Below, in pieces: positions 7,471 to 15,235 of a stretch of DNA of 31,944 nt. Position numbers and translations under genes: made by a program. The notes under the pieces were generated by a model. That model had not been told where the DNA came from. It did no database searches and saw only the letters and a list, made by a program, of their open reading frames with translations. The stretch comes from Oxalobacteraceae bacterium (GTDB lineage: Bacteria > Pseudomonadota > Gammaproteobacteria > Burkholderiales > Burkholderiaceae_D), in assembly GCA_003537575.1 (NCBI GenBank), contig DPRS01000002.1, positions 1-31,944 on the forward strand. The letters run 5' to 3'. Each line of letters opens with the position of its first letter. Within the stretch, counting starts at the first letter, position 1.

Positions 7471-8265
7471 ATGTTGTCAATGAAGCAATTTGATAGGGAC
7501 TCATTTGCACGTCAATTGCGTCAGGGCGCTGAGGAATTGCACATCGGCTTGAGCGATGCGCAAGTCGCGCAACTACTGGATTATCTGGCACTGCTGGCGA
7601 AGTGGAATGCCGTCTATAACCTGACGGCGGTGCGCGACCCCCAGCAGATGCTGACCCAGCATGTGCTCGATTGCCTGGCGGCCTTGCCGGCGTTTGAACA
7701 TGCACAAAACGTCCTCGACGTTGGCGCCGGCGGCGGCTTGCCGGGCCTGGTGTTGGCGATCTGGGGCGCGGCGCGGACGCCGGCGATGCAGGTTTCGATG
7801 ATCGACACCGTGCACAAGAAAACCGCCTTTCTGACCCAGGCGAAAAGCCAGTTGGGGCTGAGCAATGTGACGGTGCATACTGCGCGCGTAGAGTCGCTGC
7901 AGGCGCCGCAAAAGTTCGATGTCATCACTTCGCGGGCGTTTGCGGAACTGAAGGATTTCATCACCTGGTCGCAGCATTTGCTGGCCGAAGGCGGCTGCTA
8001 CATCGCCATGAAAGGCGTCGAGCCGGTGGAAGAAATCAGTCGACTGCCGAACGGCTGGCATGTGCGCGAGGTGCGGCCTCTGCACGTGCCCGGCTTGCAG
8101 GCGCAACGTCACCTGGTGTTCATCGAACGAGAGGCCGATACCGGTGCCGATGCGCAGCGCCGTTCTGCTGCCGGGGAAAGCAGGGATGTTGACGACGCAA
8201 CGAATAAAACGGACGTGACACAGAGTGCGAATGCATCTGCGGCAATACAGAAAGACCAGGCATGA
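7471..8265 (+). CDS. rsmG: 16S rRNA (guanine-527-N7) methyltransferase RsmG (GidB)
   Basis: A SAM-dependent Rossmann-fold methyltransferase that methylates N7 of G527 in 16S rRNA. Visible signatures are WNAVYNLTAVRDPQQMLTQH (about residues 46-65), the SAM-binding loop VLDVGAGGGLPG, and SRAFAELKDF. Homology ends near residue 220 at HLVFIER. A further 44 hydrophilic residues rich in Ala, Asp, Thr and Ser have no counterpart in the roughly 207-residue E. coli enzyme. The first ATG (7471) is only one base past a GAGG; the ATG at 7480 has that GAGG at about 10 nt, so the real start may be 7480. The stop overlaps the start of the following exporter gene by ATGA. Confidence 0.95.
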   Translation: MLSMKQFDRDSFARQLRQGAEELHIGLSDAQVAQLLDYLALLAKWNAVYNLTAVRDPQQMLTQHVLDCLAALPAFEHAQNVLDVGAGGGLPGLVLAIWGAARTPAMQVSMIDTVHKKTAFLTQAKSQLGLSNVTVHTARVESLQAPQKFDVITSRAFAELKDFITWSQHLLAEGGCYIAMKGVEPVEEISRLPNGWHVREVRPLHVPGLQAQRHLVFIEREADTGADAQRRSAAGESRDVDDATNKTDVTQSANASAAIQKDQA

Positions 8266-8894
8266 TTGCTGCCTTTCATGCGCTTGGAATTACCGATGTC
8301 ACGCAATTGGTGATGGCAACCCTGGTGTTTCTGGCTTTGCCCGGTCCCGGCACCTTTTGCGTGCTGACCTGCACCGGCAAGCATGGCTTGCGCGGCGGCT
8401 TTACCTGCCTGGCTGGGTTGATGCTGGCAGACGGAGTGCTGATGCTGCTGGCAGCGCTTGGGGTGGCGGCGTTGTTGCAGGCAAACCCGATGCTGTTCAA
8501 GGGCGTGCAATATGTGGGGGCCGCGTACCTGGGCTGGATGGGACTGAAGCTGTTGATGGCAAAAGAAGAAGAGGGTGCGGCTGTCGTGCCGTTTTCCTCG
8601 GTGGACGATTTCGGCCGCGGCTTTCTGGTGACGCTGATGAACCCGAAAGCGATTGTGTTTTACATGGCATTTTTCCCCCTCTTCATTGATCCGGCGACGC
8701 AACAGGGGGCGGTGACGTTTGGCGTAATGGGTGGACTGATTTCCCTGTGCACGCTGTTGTATGGAAGCATGTTGATCTTGGTGGGGAATGCGGCGGCCCG
8801 TCGACTGGCACGCCAGCGTCGCATCACTCGGCTGGCTTCCCGGCTGGCCGGAGTGTTCCTGATTGGCTTCGGCATCAAATTGACGACAAATTGA
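8262..8894 (+). CDS. LysE/RhtB-family amino-acid exporter
   Basis: A 210-residue inner-membrane protein of the LysE (RhtB) superfamily, which exports amino acids or related metabolites. Typical features are the early PGPGTFCVLTCTGKHGLRGG (about residues 28-47), a following helix GLMLADGVLMLLAALGV, the central AAYLGWMGLKLL and the motif LVTLMNPKAIVFYMAFFPLF. About six membrane segments are visible. The ATG overlaps the rsmG stop by four bases, indicating translational coupling. The exported compound cannot be predicted. A short imperfect tandem repeat (ATTGACGACAAA at 8879, ATTGACGACGAAA at 8895) spans its stop codon. Confidence 0.9.
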   Translation: MIAAFHALGITDVTQLVMATLVFLALPGPGTFCVLTCTGKHGLRGGFTCLAGLMLADGVLMLLAALGVAALLQANPMLFKGVQYVGAAYLGWMGLKLLMAKEEEGAAVVPFSSVDDFGRGFLVTLMNPKAIVFYMAFFPLFIDPATQQGAVTFGVMGGLISLCTLLYGSMLILVGNAAARRLARQRRITRLASRLAGVFLIGFGIKLTTN

Positions 8895-8916
8895 ATTGAC
8901 GACGAAATAAGGGTAT

Positions 8917-9687
8917 ATGGCGAAAATCTTTTGTGTGGCAAACCAAAAAGGCGGGGTCGGCAAGACTACCACGGCGGTCAACCTGGCTGCAGGCCTGGCG
9001 AGGCTGGAGCAGCGCGTGCTGCTGGTTGATCTCGATCCGCAAGGTAATGCCACCATGGGCGCCGGCATCAACAAGGCCACGCTGACGGCTTCCGTATATG
9101 AAGTCTTGCTCGGCCTGGCCGATGTCGCTGGCGCGCGGCTGAAGTCCGATGCCGGCGGCTTTGATGTGCTTCCGGCCAACCGCGAACTGGCCGGCGCCGA
9201 AGTCGAGATGGTCGAGCTCGAGCATCGCGAAATGCGCCTGAAGAATGCCCTGGCCGTGGTCGATGGCGAATACGATTTCGTGCTGATCGATTGCCCACCG
9301 GCGCTGTCGATGCTGACCCTGAACGGCTTGTGCGCCGCGCATGGCGTGGTGATCCCGATGCAGTGCGAATACTATGCGCTGGAAGGCTTGTCCGACCTCG
9401 TCAACACCATCAAGAAGGTGCATGCCAAGCTCAACCCGGACCTGAAGATCATCGGCCTCTTGCGCGTCATGTTCGATCCGCGCATGACCCTTTCGCAACA
9501 GGTATCGGCGCAGTTGGAACAGCACTTCGGCGACAAGGTGTTCAAGACCCTGATCCCACGCAATGTGCGTCTGGCGGAAGCACCTTCGTACGGTGTGCCC
9601 GGGGTGACATTCGACCCGACGTCCAAGGGCGCACAGGCGTATATCGCCTTTGGCGCGGAAATGGTCGAGCGCATCAAAATTATGTAA
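8917..9687 (+). CDS. parA: Chromosome partitioning ATPase ParA (Soj)
   Basis: A 256-residue ParA/Soj Walker ATPase with the deviant Walker A motif KGGVGKTTT at about residues 11-19, the DLDPQGN box and LIDCPP as Walker B. It binds DNA nonspecifically when ATP-bound and is released by ParB, pulling parS-bound origin regions apart. There is no N-terminal DNA-binding extension, so it is the chromosomal short type. AAGGG lies just ahead of the ATG at 8917, only 22 bp after the exporter gene, so it is probably in the mnmG operon. Confidence 0.97.
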   Translation: MAKIFCVANQKGGVGKTTTAVNLAAGLARLEQRVLLVDLDPQGNATMGAGINKATLTASVYEVLLGLADVAGARLKSDAGGFDVLPANRELAGAEVEMVELEHREMRLKNALAVVDGEYDFVLIDCPPALSMLTLNGLCAAHGVVIPMQCEYYALEGLSDLVNTIKKVHAKLNPDLKIIGLLRVMFDPRMTLSQQVSAQLEQHFGDKVFKTLIPRNVRLAEAPSYGVPGVTFDPTSKGAQAYIAFGAEMVERIKIM

Positions 9688-9690
9688 CTT

Positions 9691-9729
9691 TTGGGGACAG
9701 AGTTAAGCGCAGCGGTACTCTGTCCCCAA
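9691..9729 (+). terminator. 12-bp-stem hairpin in the parA-parB gap
   Basis: TTGGGGACAGAG (9691-9702) pairs perfectly with CTCTGTCCCCAA (9718-9729) around a 15-nt loop. It begins three bases after the parA stop. No T-run follows, so it may moderate read-through or protect the parA mRNA end. Its GGGGACAGAG core is of the kind found in repetitive extragenic palindromes of proteobacteria. Confidence 0.5.
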
Positions 9730-9789
9730 CTGACTATAACTGGATAGGGCTTATTAAGCGCAACGGTACGCTGTTCCCAACTGACTATA
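9703..9789 (+). repeat. Two imperfect 36-bp direct repeats, REP-like, period 51 bp
   Basis: The unit beginning TTAAGCGCAGCGGTA and ending CAACTGACTATA occurs at 9703-9738 and again at 9754-9789 with 33 of 36 bases identical. The first copy supplies the right arm of the 9691-9729 hairpin; the second has mutated (CGCTGTTCCC) and has no left arm. This looks like a REP-type element duplicated in tandem and partly decayed. The second copy ends six bases before the parB ATG. Confidence 0.6.
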
Positions 9790-9795
9790 GAAATC

Positions 9796-10698
9796 ATGGC
9801 GACTAAAAAAACCAAGGGACTGGGCCGCGGCCTGGATGCATTGCTGGGCGGCTCCAGCGACATGATGGAAGAAGTGCCGGTCACCGCCGGTGCGCCGAAT
9901 GTGATGTCGGTGACGCAGCTGCAGGCCGGCAAATACCAGCCGCGCACGCGCATGGATGAAGGTGCGCTGAACGAGCTGGCGGCGTCAATCAAGGCACAAG
10001 GCCTGATGCAGCCGATCCTGGTGCGCCCGGTGGCAGCCAGCGGCGAAATTACGCATGAGATCATCGCCGGCGAGCGGCGCTTCCGTGCCGCGCAAATCGC
10101 CGGCTTGAATGAAGTACCGGTGCTGGTGAAGGATGTCGACGACCAGGCCGCTGCCGCCATGGCGCTGATCGAAAACATGCAGCGCGAGGATTTGAATCCG
10201 CTCGAAGAAGCGCAAGGCATCCATCGCCTGATCACGGATTTCAATTTCACCCACGAACAGGCGGCGGGCGCCGTCGGCCGTTCGCGCAGCGCGGTATCGA
10301 ACCTGTTGCGCTTGCTGAACCTGGCCAAGCCGGTGCAAACCATGCTGATGGCCGGCGATATCGACATGGGGCATGCGCGCGCCTTGCTGGCAGTCGATGC
10401 GGCAACCCAGATCACGCTGGCCAACCAGGTGATCGCCAAGCGCCTGTCGGTGCGGGACGCGGAAAAACTGGTGGCACGCGCTACCAGCGAGCAGGGCGCG
10501 CCGCGGCAGAAGGATGGCCGTGCCAAGAGCCGCGACATCGAACGGTTGGAAGAACAGTTGTCCGATATGCTGGCTACGACGGTGGCGATCAAGCTCGGCG
10601 CGAAAAACCGCGGGCAGCTGATCATCGATTTTGCCGACCTCGATGCGCTGGACGGTGTCATCGGCAAGCTACGCGGCGAAGCGCACACCGAACAATAA
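9796..10698 (+). CDS. parB: Chromosome partitioning protein ParB (Spo0J)
   Basis: A 300-residue ParB. The basic N-terminal ParA-interacting segment KGLGRGLDALLG is at residues 7-18. The ParB/Srx CTP-binding domain follows, with QYQPR-like KYQPRTRMD and GERRFRAA (92-99) and the ENMQREDLNPLEEA motif. A helix-turn-helix (THEQAAGAVGRSRSAVSN) reads parS, and a C-terminal dimerisation region closes the protein. Both parS copies in the window lie upstream of mnmG. The 108-nt gap to parA is filled by REP-like repeats, leaving no evident ribosome-binding site of normal strength (sequence before the ATG is CTATAGAAATC), which could lower ParB synthesis relative to ParA. Confidence 0.97.
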   Translation: MATKKTKGLGRGLDALLGGSSDMMEEVPVTAGAPNVMSVTQLQAGKYQPRTRMDEGALNELAASIKAQGLMQPILVRPVAASGEITHEIIAGERRFRAAQIAGLNEVPVLVKDVDDQAAAAMALIENMQREDLNPLEEAQGIHRLITDFNFTHEQAAGAVGRSRSAVSNLLRLLNLAKPVQTMLMAGDIDMGHARALLAVDAATQITLANQVIAKRLSVRDAEKLVARATSEQGAPRQKDGRAKSRDIERLEEQLSDMLATTVAIKLGAKNRGQLIIDFADLDALDGVIGKLRGEAHTEQ

Positions 10699-10845
10699 CA
10701 ATAGCCATCCCGGCAATATCATTCCCTGCTCACCTGGCCCACCAGGCCGCGACCGTCTTGGCCGAAACTCGGGCATATCCTTTGGGGAAACGGAACATTT
10801 GCCGATGATGTCGTACAGAATAATAATCGACGCAAGGGGAGTCAC

Positions 10846-11556
10846 TTGAACGAACACGCATTTGTGCCGGAAACCCGTTTTGGCATCTGGTTTCTTGGTA
10901 GTGAAACATGGCTCAAGCATGTGCTTGAGGTCGCGATCGCCGACCTGGTCCGGCTGATCGGCAAGGAGCGCCGCGAGACTTATGGCACGGTAGTGGATGT
11001 CGGTTGTGGCCAGGGAAAATCATTTGCTTTGCTGAAGCAGCGCTTCCATCCGCAGCGATTGATCGGCATTGATGCCGATGCGGAAATCCTGGAAACAGGG
11101 CGCAAGCGGGCACAGCAGGATGGCGTGGCGGTCGAACTGATGCGCGGCAGTGGCGCGGCGATCGCATTACCCGACAATAGCGTCGATATACTGTTCTGCC
11201 ATCAAACCTTCCACCACCTGGTGGAGCAGGAAAAAGCCATCGCGGAGTTTTACCGTGTCCTCAAACCGGGTGGCATGCTTTTGTTTGCCGAGTCTACCCG
11301 CGCTTACATTCATTCCTGGATCATTCGCCTGCTGTTCCGCCATCCGATGGACGTGCAGAAAACCGCCGACGAATACCTGGCGCTGATTCGCCGGACCGGC
11401 TTCGAGACGCAAGCGGAGCGGATTTCCTACCCCTACCTTTGGTGGAGCCGCAGCGACCTTGGCTTGCTGAACCGGCTGAGAATCAGGAAGACGCCGCCGT
11501 TCGGCAAGCGCGAGGAAACCTTGCTGAACCTAGTTGCGATCAAGCCGCAATCCTAG
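10846..11556 (+). CDS. Class I SAM-dependent methyltransferase, candidate aryl-polyene ring methyltransferase
   Basis: A 236-residue protein with SAM-binding motif I VVDVGCGQGKSFALL (about residues 48-62), acidic LIGIDADAEIL in motif II and the late motif LKPGGMLLFAES. It starts with TTG at 10846, supported by AAGGGGAG six bases upstream; there is no better ATG. It lies 147 bp after parB and is convergent with the phosphopantetheinyl transferase gene, 21 bp away. APE clusters of E. coli and Xenorhabdus contain a methyltransferase (ApeB) that methylates the aryl head group. Placement beside the cluster suggests the same job, though strand and position differ. The 10699-10845 gap shows no clear promoter or terminator. 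Confidence 0.75.
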   Translation: MNEHAFVPETRFGIWFLGSETWLKHVLEVAIADLVRLIGKERRETYGTVVDVGCGQGKSFALLKQRFHPQRLIGIDADAEILETGRKRAQQDGVAVELMRGSGAAIALPDNSVDILFCHQTFHHLVEQEKAIAEFYRVLKPGGMLLFAESTRAYIHSWIIRLLFRHPMDVQKTADEYLALIRRTGFETQAERISYPYLWWSRSDLGLLNRLRIRKTPPFGKREETLLNLVAIKPQS

Positions 11557-11577
11557 ATAGCCAATTCTAGACAGCCA

Positions 11578-12252
11578 TCAGAAGGCAAGCGCTGGCGGCG
11601 CGATTTTCGTGATTTCCGCCAGCGGTAGCGCGCTGCAGATGCAGATGGCCAGCTGCGGGTGTTCCATGAAGGAGCATGCCCAGCCATCGCCTTGCACCTG
11701 CAATTCTCCTGCGGAGTTCACCAACGGCGGCGGCTTGTCCGGGCGTCCTGCGCTCGACCATCGCTTGAACAGCGCTTCTTTCATTGTCCAGAGCCGGTAG
11801 AAGGCAGGGACGCGCGCGGCGTCGCTTTGACTGCGGATAAACGCGTACTCGTCCGCATCGAAGGCGGCCTCGGCGAGAGCCAGCACATCACGTCGCTCAT
11901 CGATGACTTCGATATCGATGCCAAGCCTTGTGCCGGCGCTGGTCGCGCAGGCGATCCAGTGGCAACTATGCGACAAGCTGAAGGCGGGGCAGGGCAGACT
12001 TTCCGGTAGCACGAGCAAAGGCGCGGCGCCGGGCAGTTCGACCGTGCCGACGGCAGCCGGCGCCATGCCGGTGGCGTGACCGATCGCATGCCGCAGCAGC
12101 GTGCGTCCGAGCAGATACTGGCGTTGGCGTTCAGGTCGCCTGAAGCGGGCAAAGCGTTGCGCTTGCGGTGGACTGAGCTGGTGTTCGAGCTGGGTAAGCT
12201 CCGGCTTCTGGATGACGCGGCCGTCCAGCAGCCATAAGGTGACGGACGGCAT
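11578..12252 (-). CDS. 4'-phosphopantetheinyl transferase (Sfp type)
   Basis: This enzyme moves the phosphopantetheine arm from CoA onto the conserved Ser of carrier proteins. With the ATG at 12252 it has 224 residues and both family motifs: GIDIE (Asp113, Glu115 bind Mg) and WTMKEALFK (Trp155, Lys158, Glu159, Lys163). The substrate-side motif FSLSHSCHWIACA precedes them. An in-frame TTG at 12282 is possible but lies inside the preceding gene with a poor site; the ATG at 12252 follows that gene's stop by seven bases. It is the last gene of the minus-strand cluster and most likely activates the two APE acyl carrier proteins at 25899-26441. Confidence 0.9.
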   Translation of the reverse strand: MPSVTLWLLDGRVIQKPELTQLEHQLSPPQAQRFARFRRPERQRQYLLGRTLLRHAIGHATGMAPAAVGTVELPGAAPLLVLPESLPCPAFSLSHSCHWIACATSAGTRLGIDIEVIDERRDVLALAEAAFDADEYAFIRSQSDAARVPAFYRLWTMKEALFKRWSSAGRPDKPPPLVNSAGELQVQGDGWACSFMEHPQLAICICSALPLAEITKIAPPALAF

Positions 12253-12259
12253 GCAGCGA

Positions 12260-12709
12260 TTACTTGCCGGAGACTTTGACAAAATCCCCTTTCAAGGCCA
12301 CGCCGGCCATCACAGCGCCGGCATGGCACTCGAACTCGCTCTGGCTGGAATGGGTATTCTTCTTGTAGTAACTGACGACATTCACGATGGCATTGGCGCC
12401 CAGCGAAATAGCGCGCTGTTCCAGCGCCACCAGCGCCGACAAAAACGCCCAGTTGCATGCCGTTTCATCGGACTTGCCGAAGGCATTAGTCTTGCGGTTG
12501 GAAAAATCGCTGCCCAGCTTGTCGAGGACTTTGGGATGCTTCTGGTCGCCGAAGTAGAACTTCACCGACCCCACCAGCTTTTCCTGGGTATCCGCAGTCT
12601 CCATGGCGGCTGCGATTGGCAGCAGGTGCTTGGTATCGCGGGCCTGCGCGGCAGATGCCGCAGTGAGTGCAGCACCAAGAATCACAAACGAGGAAATCCA
12701 TTTTTTCAT
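12260..12709 (-). CDS. Small secreted protein of unknown function in the APE cluster
   Basis: A 149-residue protein with a clear signal peptide, cleaved probably after residue 22-23 (ALTAASAAQA). The mature part has no lipobox. It contains two Cys (in ETACNWAF and FECHAGAV) and the segment SLGANAIVNVVSYYKK. The LGANAI-V-Y pattern recalls the repeat found in YbjQ/DUF74 and RcsF-like envelope proteins, but this is a short likeness only. AAGGGAG lies ten bases before the ATG. A 124-nt gap separates it from the ketosynthase upstream; a weak promoter-like pair (TTGAAT, 18 nt, AATTAT) is visible there, so this gene and the next may have their own start. Periplasmic location fits a role in pigment transfer, unproven. 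Confidence 0.7.
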   Translation of the reverse strand: MKKWISSFVILGAALTAASAAQARDTKHLLPIAAAMETADTQEKLVGSVKFYFGDQKHPKVLDKLGSDFSNRKTNAFGKSDETACNWAFLSALVALEQRAISLGANAIVNVVSYYKKNTHSSQSEFECHAGAVMAGVALKGDFVKVSGK

Positions 12710-12833
12710 TTTATTGCTCCCTTTTGAGTTATGTAGAGGTGTTGCGGTTAAACAGAGCCAGCTATCTCAGCGTGATAATTCCATTCCTTGCAAGGTACAT
12801 TCAACATGGCGGCAGGTATCTTTTTCCTGGCGC

Positions 12834-14063
12834 TTATATCCACCTTTTGAAGATCAACGAAGTGTTGATGCCGCCAAAGGCAAAGTTATTCGACATGACG
12901 TATTCGCATTCCAGACGTCTACCTTGCTCGGTGATGTAATCGAGCTCGGCGCAGGCCGGATCGAGCCGCTTGAGATTGATGGTGGGGGCAAACCAGTCTT
13001 CGCGCATCATTTCGATGCTGGCCCATGCCTCCAGCGCGCCGCAGGCGCCGAGCGTGTGTCCCATGTAGCTCTTGAGCGAGCTGATCGGCATGTTGTTGCC
13101 GAATACCTGCGCGGTAGCCTGCGATTCGGCGACGTCGCCGTGCTGCGTGCCGGTGCCGTGCGCATTGATATAACCAATTGCCGAAGGCGGCAGGCCGGCG
13201 TCGGCCAGCGCCAGCTCCATGGCGATTTTCATCGTGTCGGGGTTCGGCTGGGTGACGTGGCAGCCATCGCTGTTGGTGCCGAAGCCGACAATCTCGGCGT
13301 AGATTGTCGCGCCGCGCGCGCGCGCATGCTCCAGGTCTTCCAGGATCAGCGTGCCGGCGCCTTCGCCGATGACCAGGCCGTCGCGATCGGCATCGAACGG
13401 GCTGGGCGTGGTATCGGGAGCGTCGTTGCGCACGCTGGTGGCAAACAGCGTGTCGAATACCGCGGCTTCGGTGGGGCAGAGCTCTTCGGCGCCGCCGGCG
13501 ATCATGGCGCGCTGGCGGCCGCTGCTAATCGCTTCATAGGCGTAGCCGATGCCCTGGCTGCCGGAAGTGCAGGCGCTCGAGGTAGTGATCACCCGTCCTG
13601 TCACGCCGAAGAACACGCCGATGTTGACTGGCGCGGTATGCGCCATCATTTTGATGTAGGTGGTGGCGTTGATGCCGCGCGTGGATTTTTCCTCCAGCAT
13701 TTTGCCGAAACCACCGATGGCTTGCGTGTTGCCAGCGGAAGAGCCGTAGGAGATGCCCATCCAGCCGCTTTTCACCAGCGGATCGTCGAGCAGGCCCGCA
13801 TCCAGCAGCGCCAGTTCGCTGGCGCGCGTGGCCATTAGCGCGATTTCGCCCATGCTGCGCGTATTCTTGCGATTGTAGCGCTCCGACAGTTCATACGGTG
13901 CGGCAGGCGCCCCGATTTGCGTGTTCAGCCCGTCATATTCGGACCATTGCTCCATGCGCTTGACGGCGTTGCGGTAGCGCCCCAGCGCAGCGCGTATGCT
14001 CGGCCAGTCATTGCCCAGGGGGCTGATGCCGGCCATGCCGGTGACAGCGACACGGCGGTTCAT
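12834..14063 (-). CDS. apeR: Beta-ketoacyl-ACP synthase (ApeR-like)
   Basis: A 409-residue FabF-like ketosynthase with an intact Cys-His-His triad: Cys165 in TTSSACTSGS, His302 in NAHGTGTQHGD and His336 in SYMGHTLGACG. It condenses a carrier-bound acyl or aryl-acyl starter with malonyl-ACP. In the Xenorhabdus and E. coli APE systems the ApeR enzyme is the separate ketosynthase associated with early or housekeeping elongation, while ApeO-ApeC extends the polyene. The ATG overlaps the stop of the ketoreductase gene (ATGA). It ends the strictly overlapping part of the operon. Confidence 0.9.
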   Translation of the reverse strand: MNRRVAVTGMAGISPLGNDWPSIRAALGRYRNAVKRMEQWSEYDGLNTQIGAPAAPYELSERYNRKNTRSMGEIALMATRASELALLDAGLLDDPLVKSGWMGISYGSSAGNTQAIGGFGKMLEEKSTRGINATTYIKMMAHTAPVNIGVFFGVTGRVITTSSACTSGSQGIGYAYEAISSGRQRAMIAGGAEELCPTEAAVFDTLFATSVRNDAPDTTPSPFDADRDGLVIGEGAGTLILEDLEHARARGATIYAEIVGFGTNSDGCHVTQPNPDTMKIAMELALADAGLPPSAIGYINAHGTGTQHGDVAESQATAQVFGNNMPISSLKSYMGHTLGACGALEAWASIEMMREDWFAPTINLKRLDPACAELDYITEQGRRLECEYVMSNNFAFGGINTSLIFKRWI

Positions 14064-14785
14064 GCCAATCCTCCATTAACCGAAATAACCTGGCGCGTGA
14101 TGTAGGCGGCGTCTTCCGTCATCAGGAAGGCGACCGTGGCCGCGACTTCTTCCGGCTTGCCGATGCGTCGCGCCGGGATCAGCTTCAGCGCTTCCTCCAT
14201 CGGCACGTCTTCGACCATGTCAGTGTCGATCAGGCCGGGAGCGACGCAGTTGACGGTGATGGCGCGTGAAGCAAGCTCCAGCGCTAGCGCCTTGGTGGCG
14301 CCGATGATGCCGGCCTTGGCGGCGCTGTAATTCACCTGGCCACGGTTGCCGATCAGCCCGGACACCGATGCCAGCGTGACGATGCGCCCGGGGCTGCGGC
14401 GCCGGACCATCGGCATGATCAGCGGATGCAGGACGTTATAGAAGCCGTCGAGATTGGTTTTCAACACACGATCCCAATCCTCGCCGGGCATGGCGGGAAA
14501 GGCATTGTCGCGTGCCACGCCGGCATTGCAAACCACGCCGTAATAGCAGCCGTTCTGTTCCACGTCGGCGCTCAGCACCGCTTCGGCGGCCGCGCGGTCG
14601 CCGATGTCGAACTGCAGCACGCGCGCATGGCGGCCGAGCGCAGCGATTTCCTGCGCCACATCTTCGGCTTCCTGGCGCCGGCTCAGGCAATGCAGCGCCA
14701 CATCAAAGCCGTCGCGCGCCAGGCGCAAGGCAATCGCCTTGCCGATGCCACGGCTGGAACCTGTTACCAACACACTCTTGTTCAC
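14060..14785 (-). CDS. apeQ: 3-oxoacyl-ACP reductase (FabG-like, ApeQ)
   Basis: A 241-residue short-chain dehydrogenase/reductase that reduces the beta-keto group of each new unit with NADPH. Signatures are TGSSRGIGKAIAL (cofactor loop, residues 8-20), VCNAGVA, and the catalytic Ser followed by YSAAK in SVSGLIGNRGQVNYSAAKAG. It starts with GTG at 14785, overlapping the dehydratase stop as GTGA; the N-terminus MNKSVLVTGSSRGIG fits the family exactly. Usual FabG length. Confidence 0.93.
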   Translation of the reverse strand: MNKSVLVTGSSRGIGKAIALRLARDGFDVALHCLSRRQEAEDVAQEIAALGRHARVLQFDIGDRAAAEAVLSADVEQNGCYYGVVCNAGVARDNAFPAMPGEDWDRVLKTNLDGFYNVLHPLIMPMVRRRSPGRIVTLASVSGLIGNRGQVNYSAAKAGIIGATKALALELASRAITVNCVAPGLIDTDMVEDVPMEEALKLIPARRIGKPEEVAATVAFLMTEDAAYITRQVISVNGGLA

Positions 14786-15234
14786 TCCACGCTCCCCTTC
14801 AGGAATTCATCTGCATTCGCCGGCAAAAATACCGATACCGTGGCCGTTGCCGCCACGCCGCCTTGATCTTCAATCCGGCAATCGAAGGATCCAAGGCCGT
14901 TTTCCGCTACCAGGAGACGGGTGACATGCACGCGCAGCACGCTGCCAACGGCGAACGCCGGGCGCTCGCATGCATAGCGCCGCGAGCCCAGCAGAAAGCC
15001 GATCTTGACAGGCTCGCCGCACAGGAAGGCGGCATGCCCCGCATGCGCGGCAATGGCCTGCGCCATGTACTCGATGCCGACCCAGGTGCCGACGCCTTCA
15101 GCGCCGCAAAACAGGCTATCGGCGCGAATCGTAACCTCGGCGCACAGGCTTTCCTCGTCAATGGAAATGACGCGATCCAGCAGCACCATCGGCCCGGCAT
15201 GCGGCACCAGCATACGGATATCCGGCATGTCCAT
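14782..15234 (-). CDS. apeP: Hotdog-fold 3-hydroxyacyl-ACP dehydratase (ApeP)
   Basis: A 150-residue single hotdog domain. His12 in VPHAGPMVLLDRV and Glu55 in VGIEYMAQAIAAHAG match the catalytic positions of FabZ/FabA-like and ApeP dehydratases, which remove water to give the trans-2-enoyl thioester that becomes a conjugated double bond. The ATG at 15234 lies just after the ketosynthase stop (15236-15238). A longer reading to 15282 would only overlap that gene. A second dehydratase domain is fused to the AMP ligase at 23609. Confidence 0.85.
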   Translation of the reverse strand: MDMPDIRMLVPHAGPMVLLDRVISIDEESLCAEVTIRADSLFCGAEGVGTWVGIEYMAQAIAAHAGHAAFLCGEPVKIGFLLGSRRYACERPAFAVGSVLRVHVTRLLVAENGLGSFDCRIEDQGGVAATATVSVFLPANADEFLKGSVE

Positions 15235-15235
15235 T

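Noticed and set aside
8109..10688. Minus-strand open frames opposite rsmG, parA and parB
   Set aside because: Ser/Arg/Pro-rich shadow translations; the plus-strand genes have intact family motifs.
11553..11577. Short direct repeat CTAGATAGCCA / CTAGACAGCCA between convergent genes
   Set aside because: Eleven bases with one mismatch; too short to claim an attachment or recombination site.
12603..13838. 411-codon plus-strand open frame opposite the ApeR-like ketosynthase
   Set aside because: Low-complexity Ala/Gly/Arg/His translation without known motifs, opposite a ketosynthase with complete active site.
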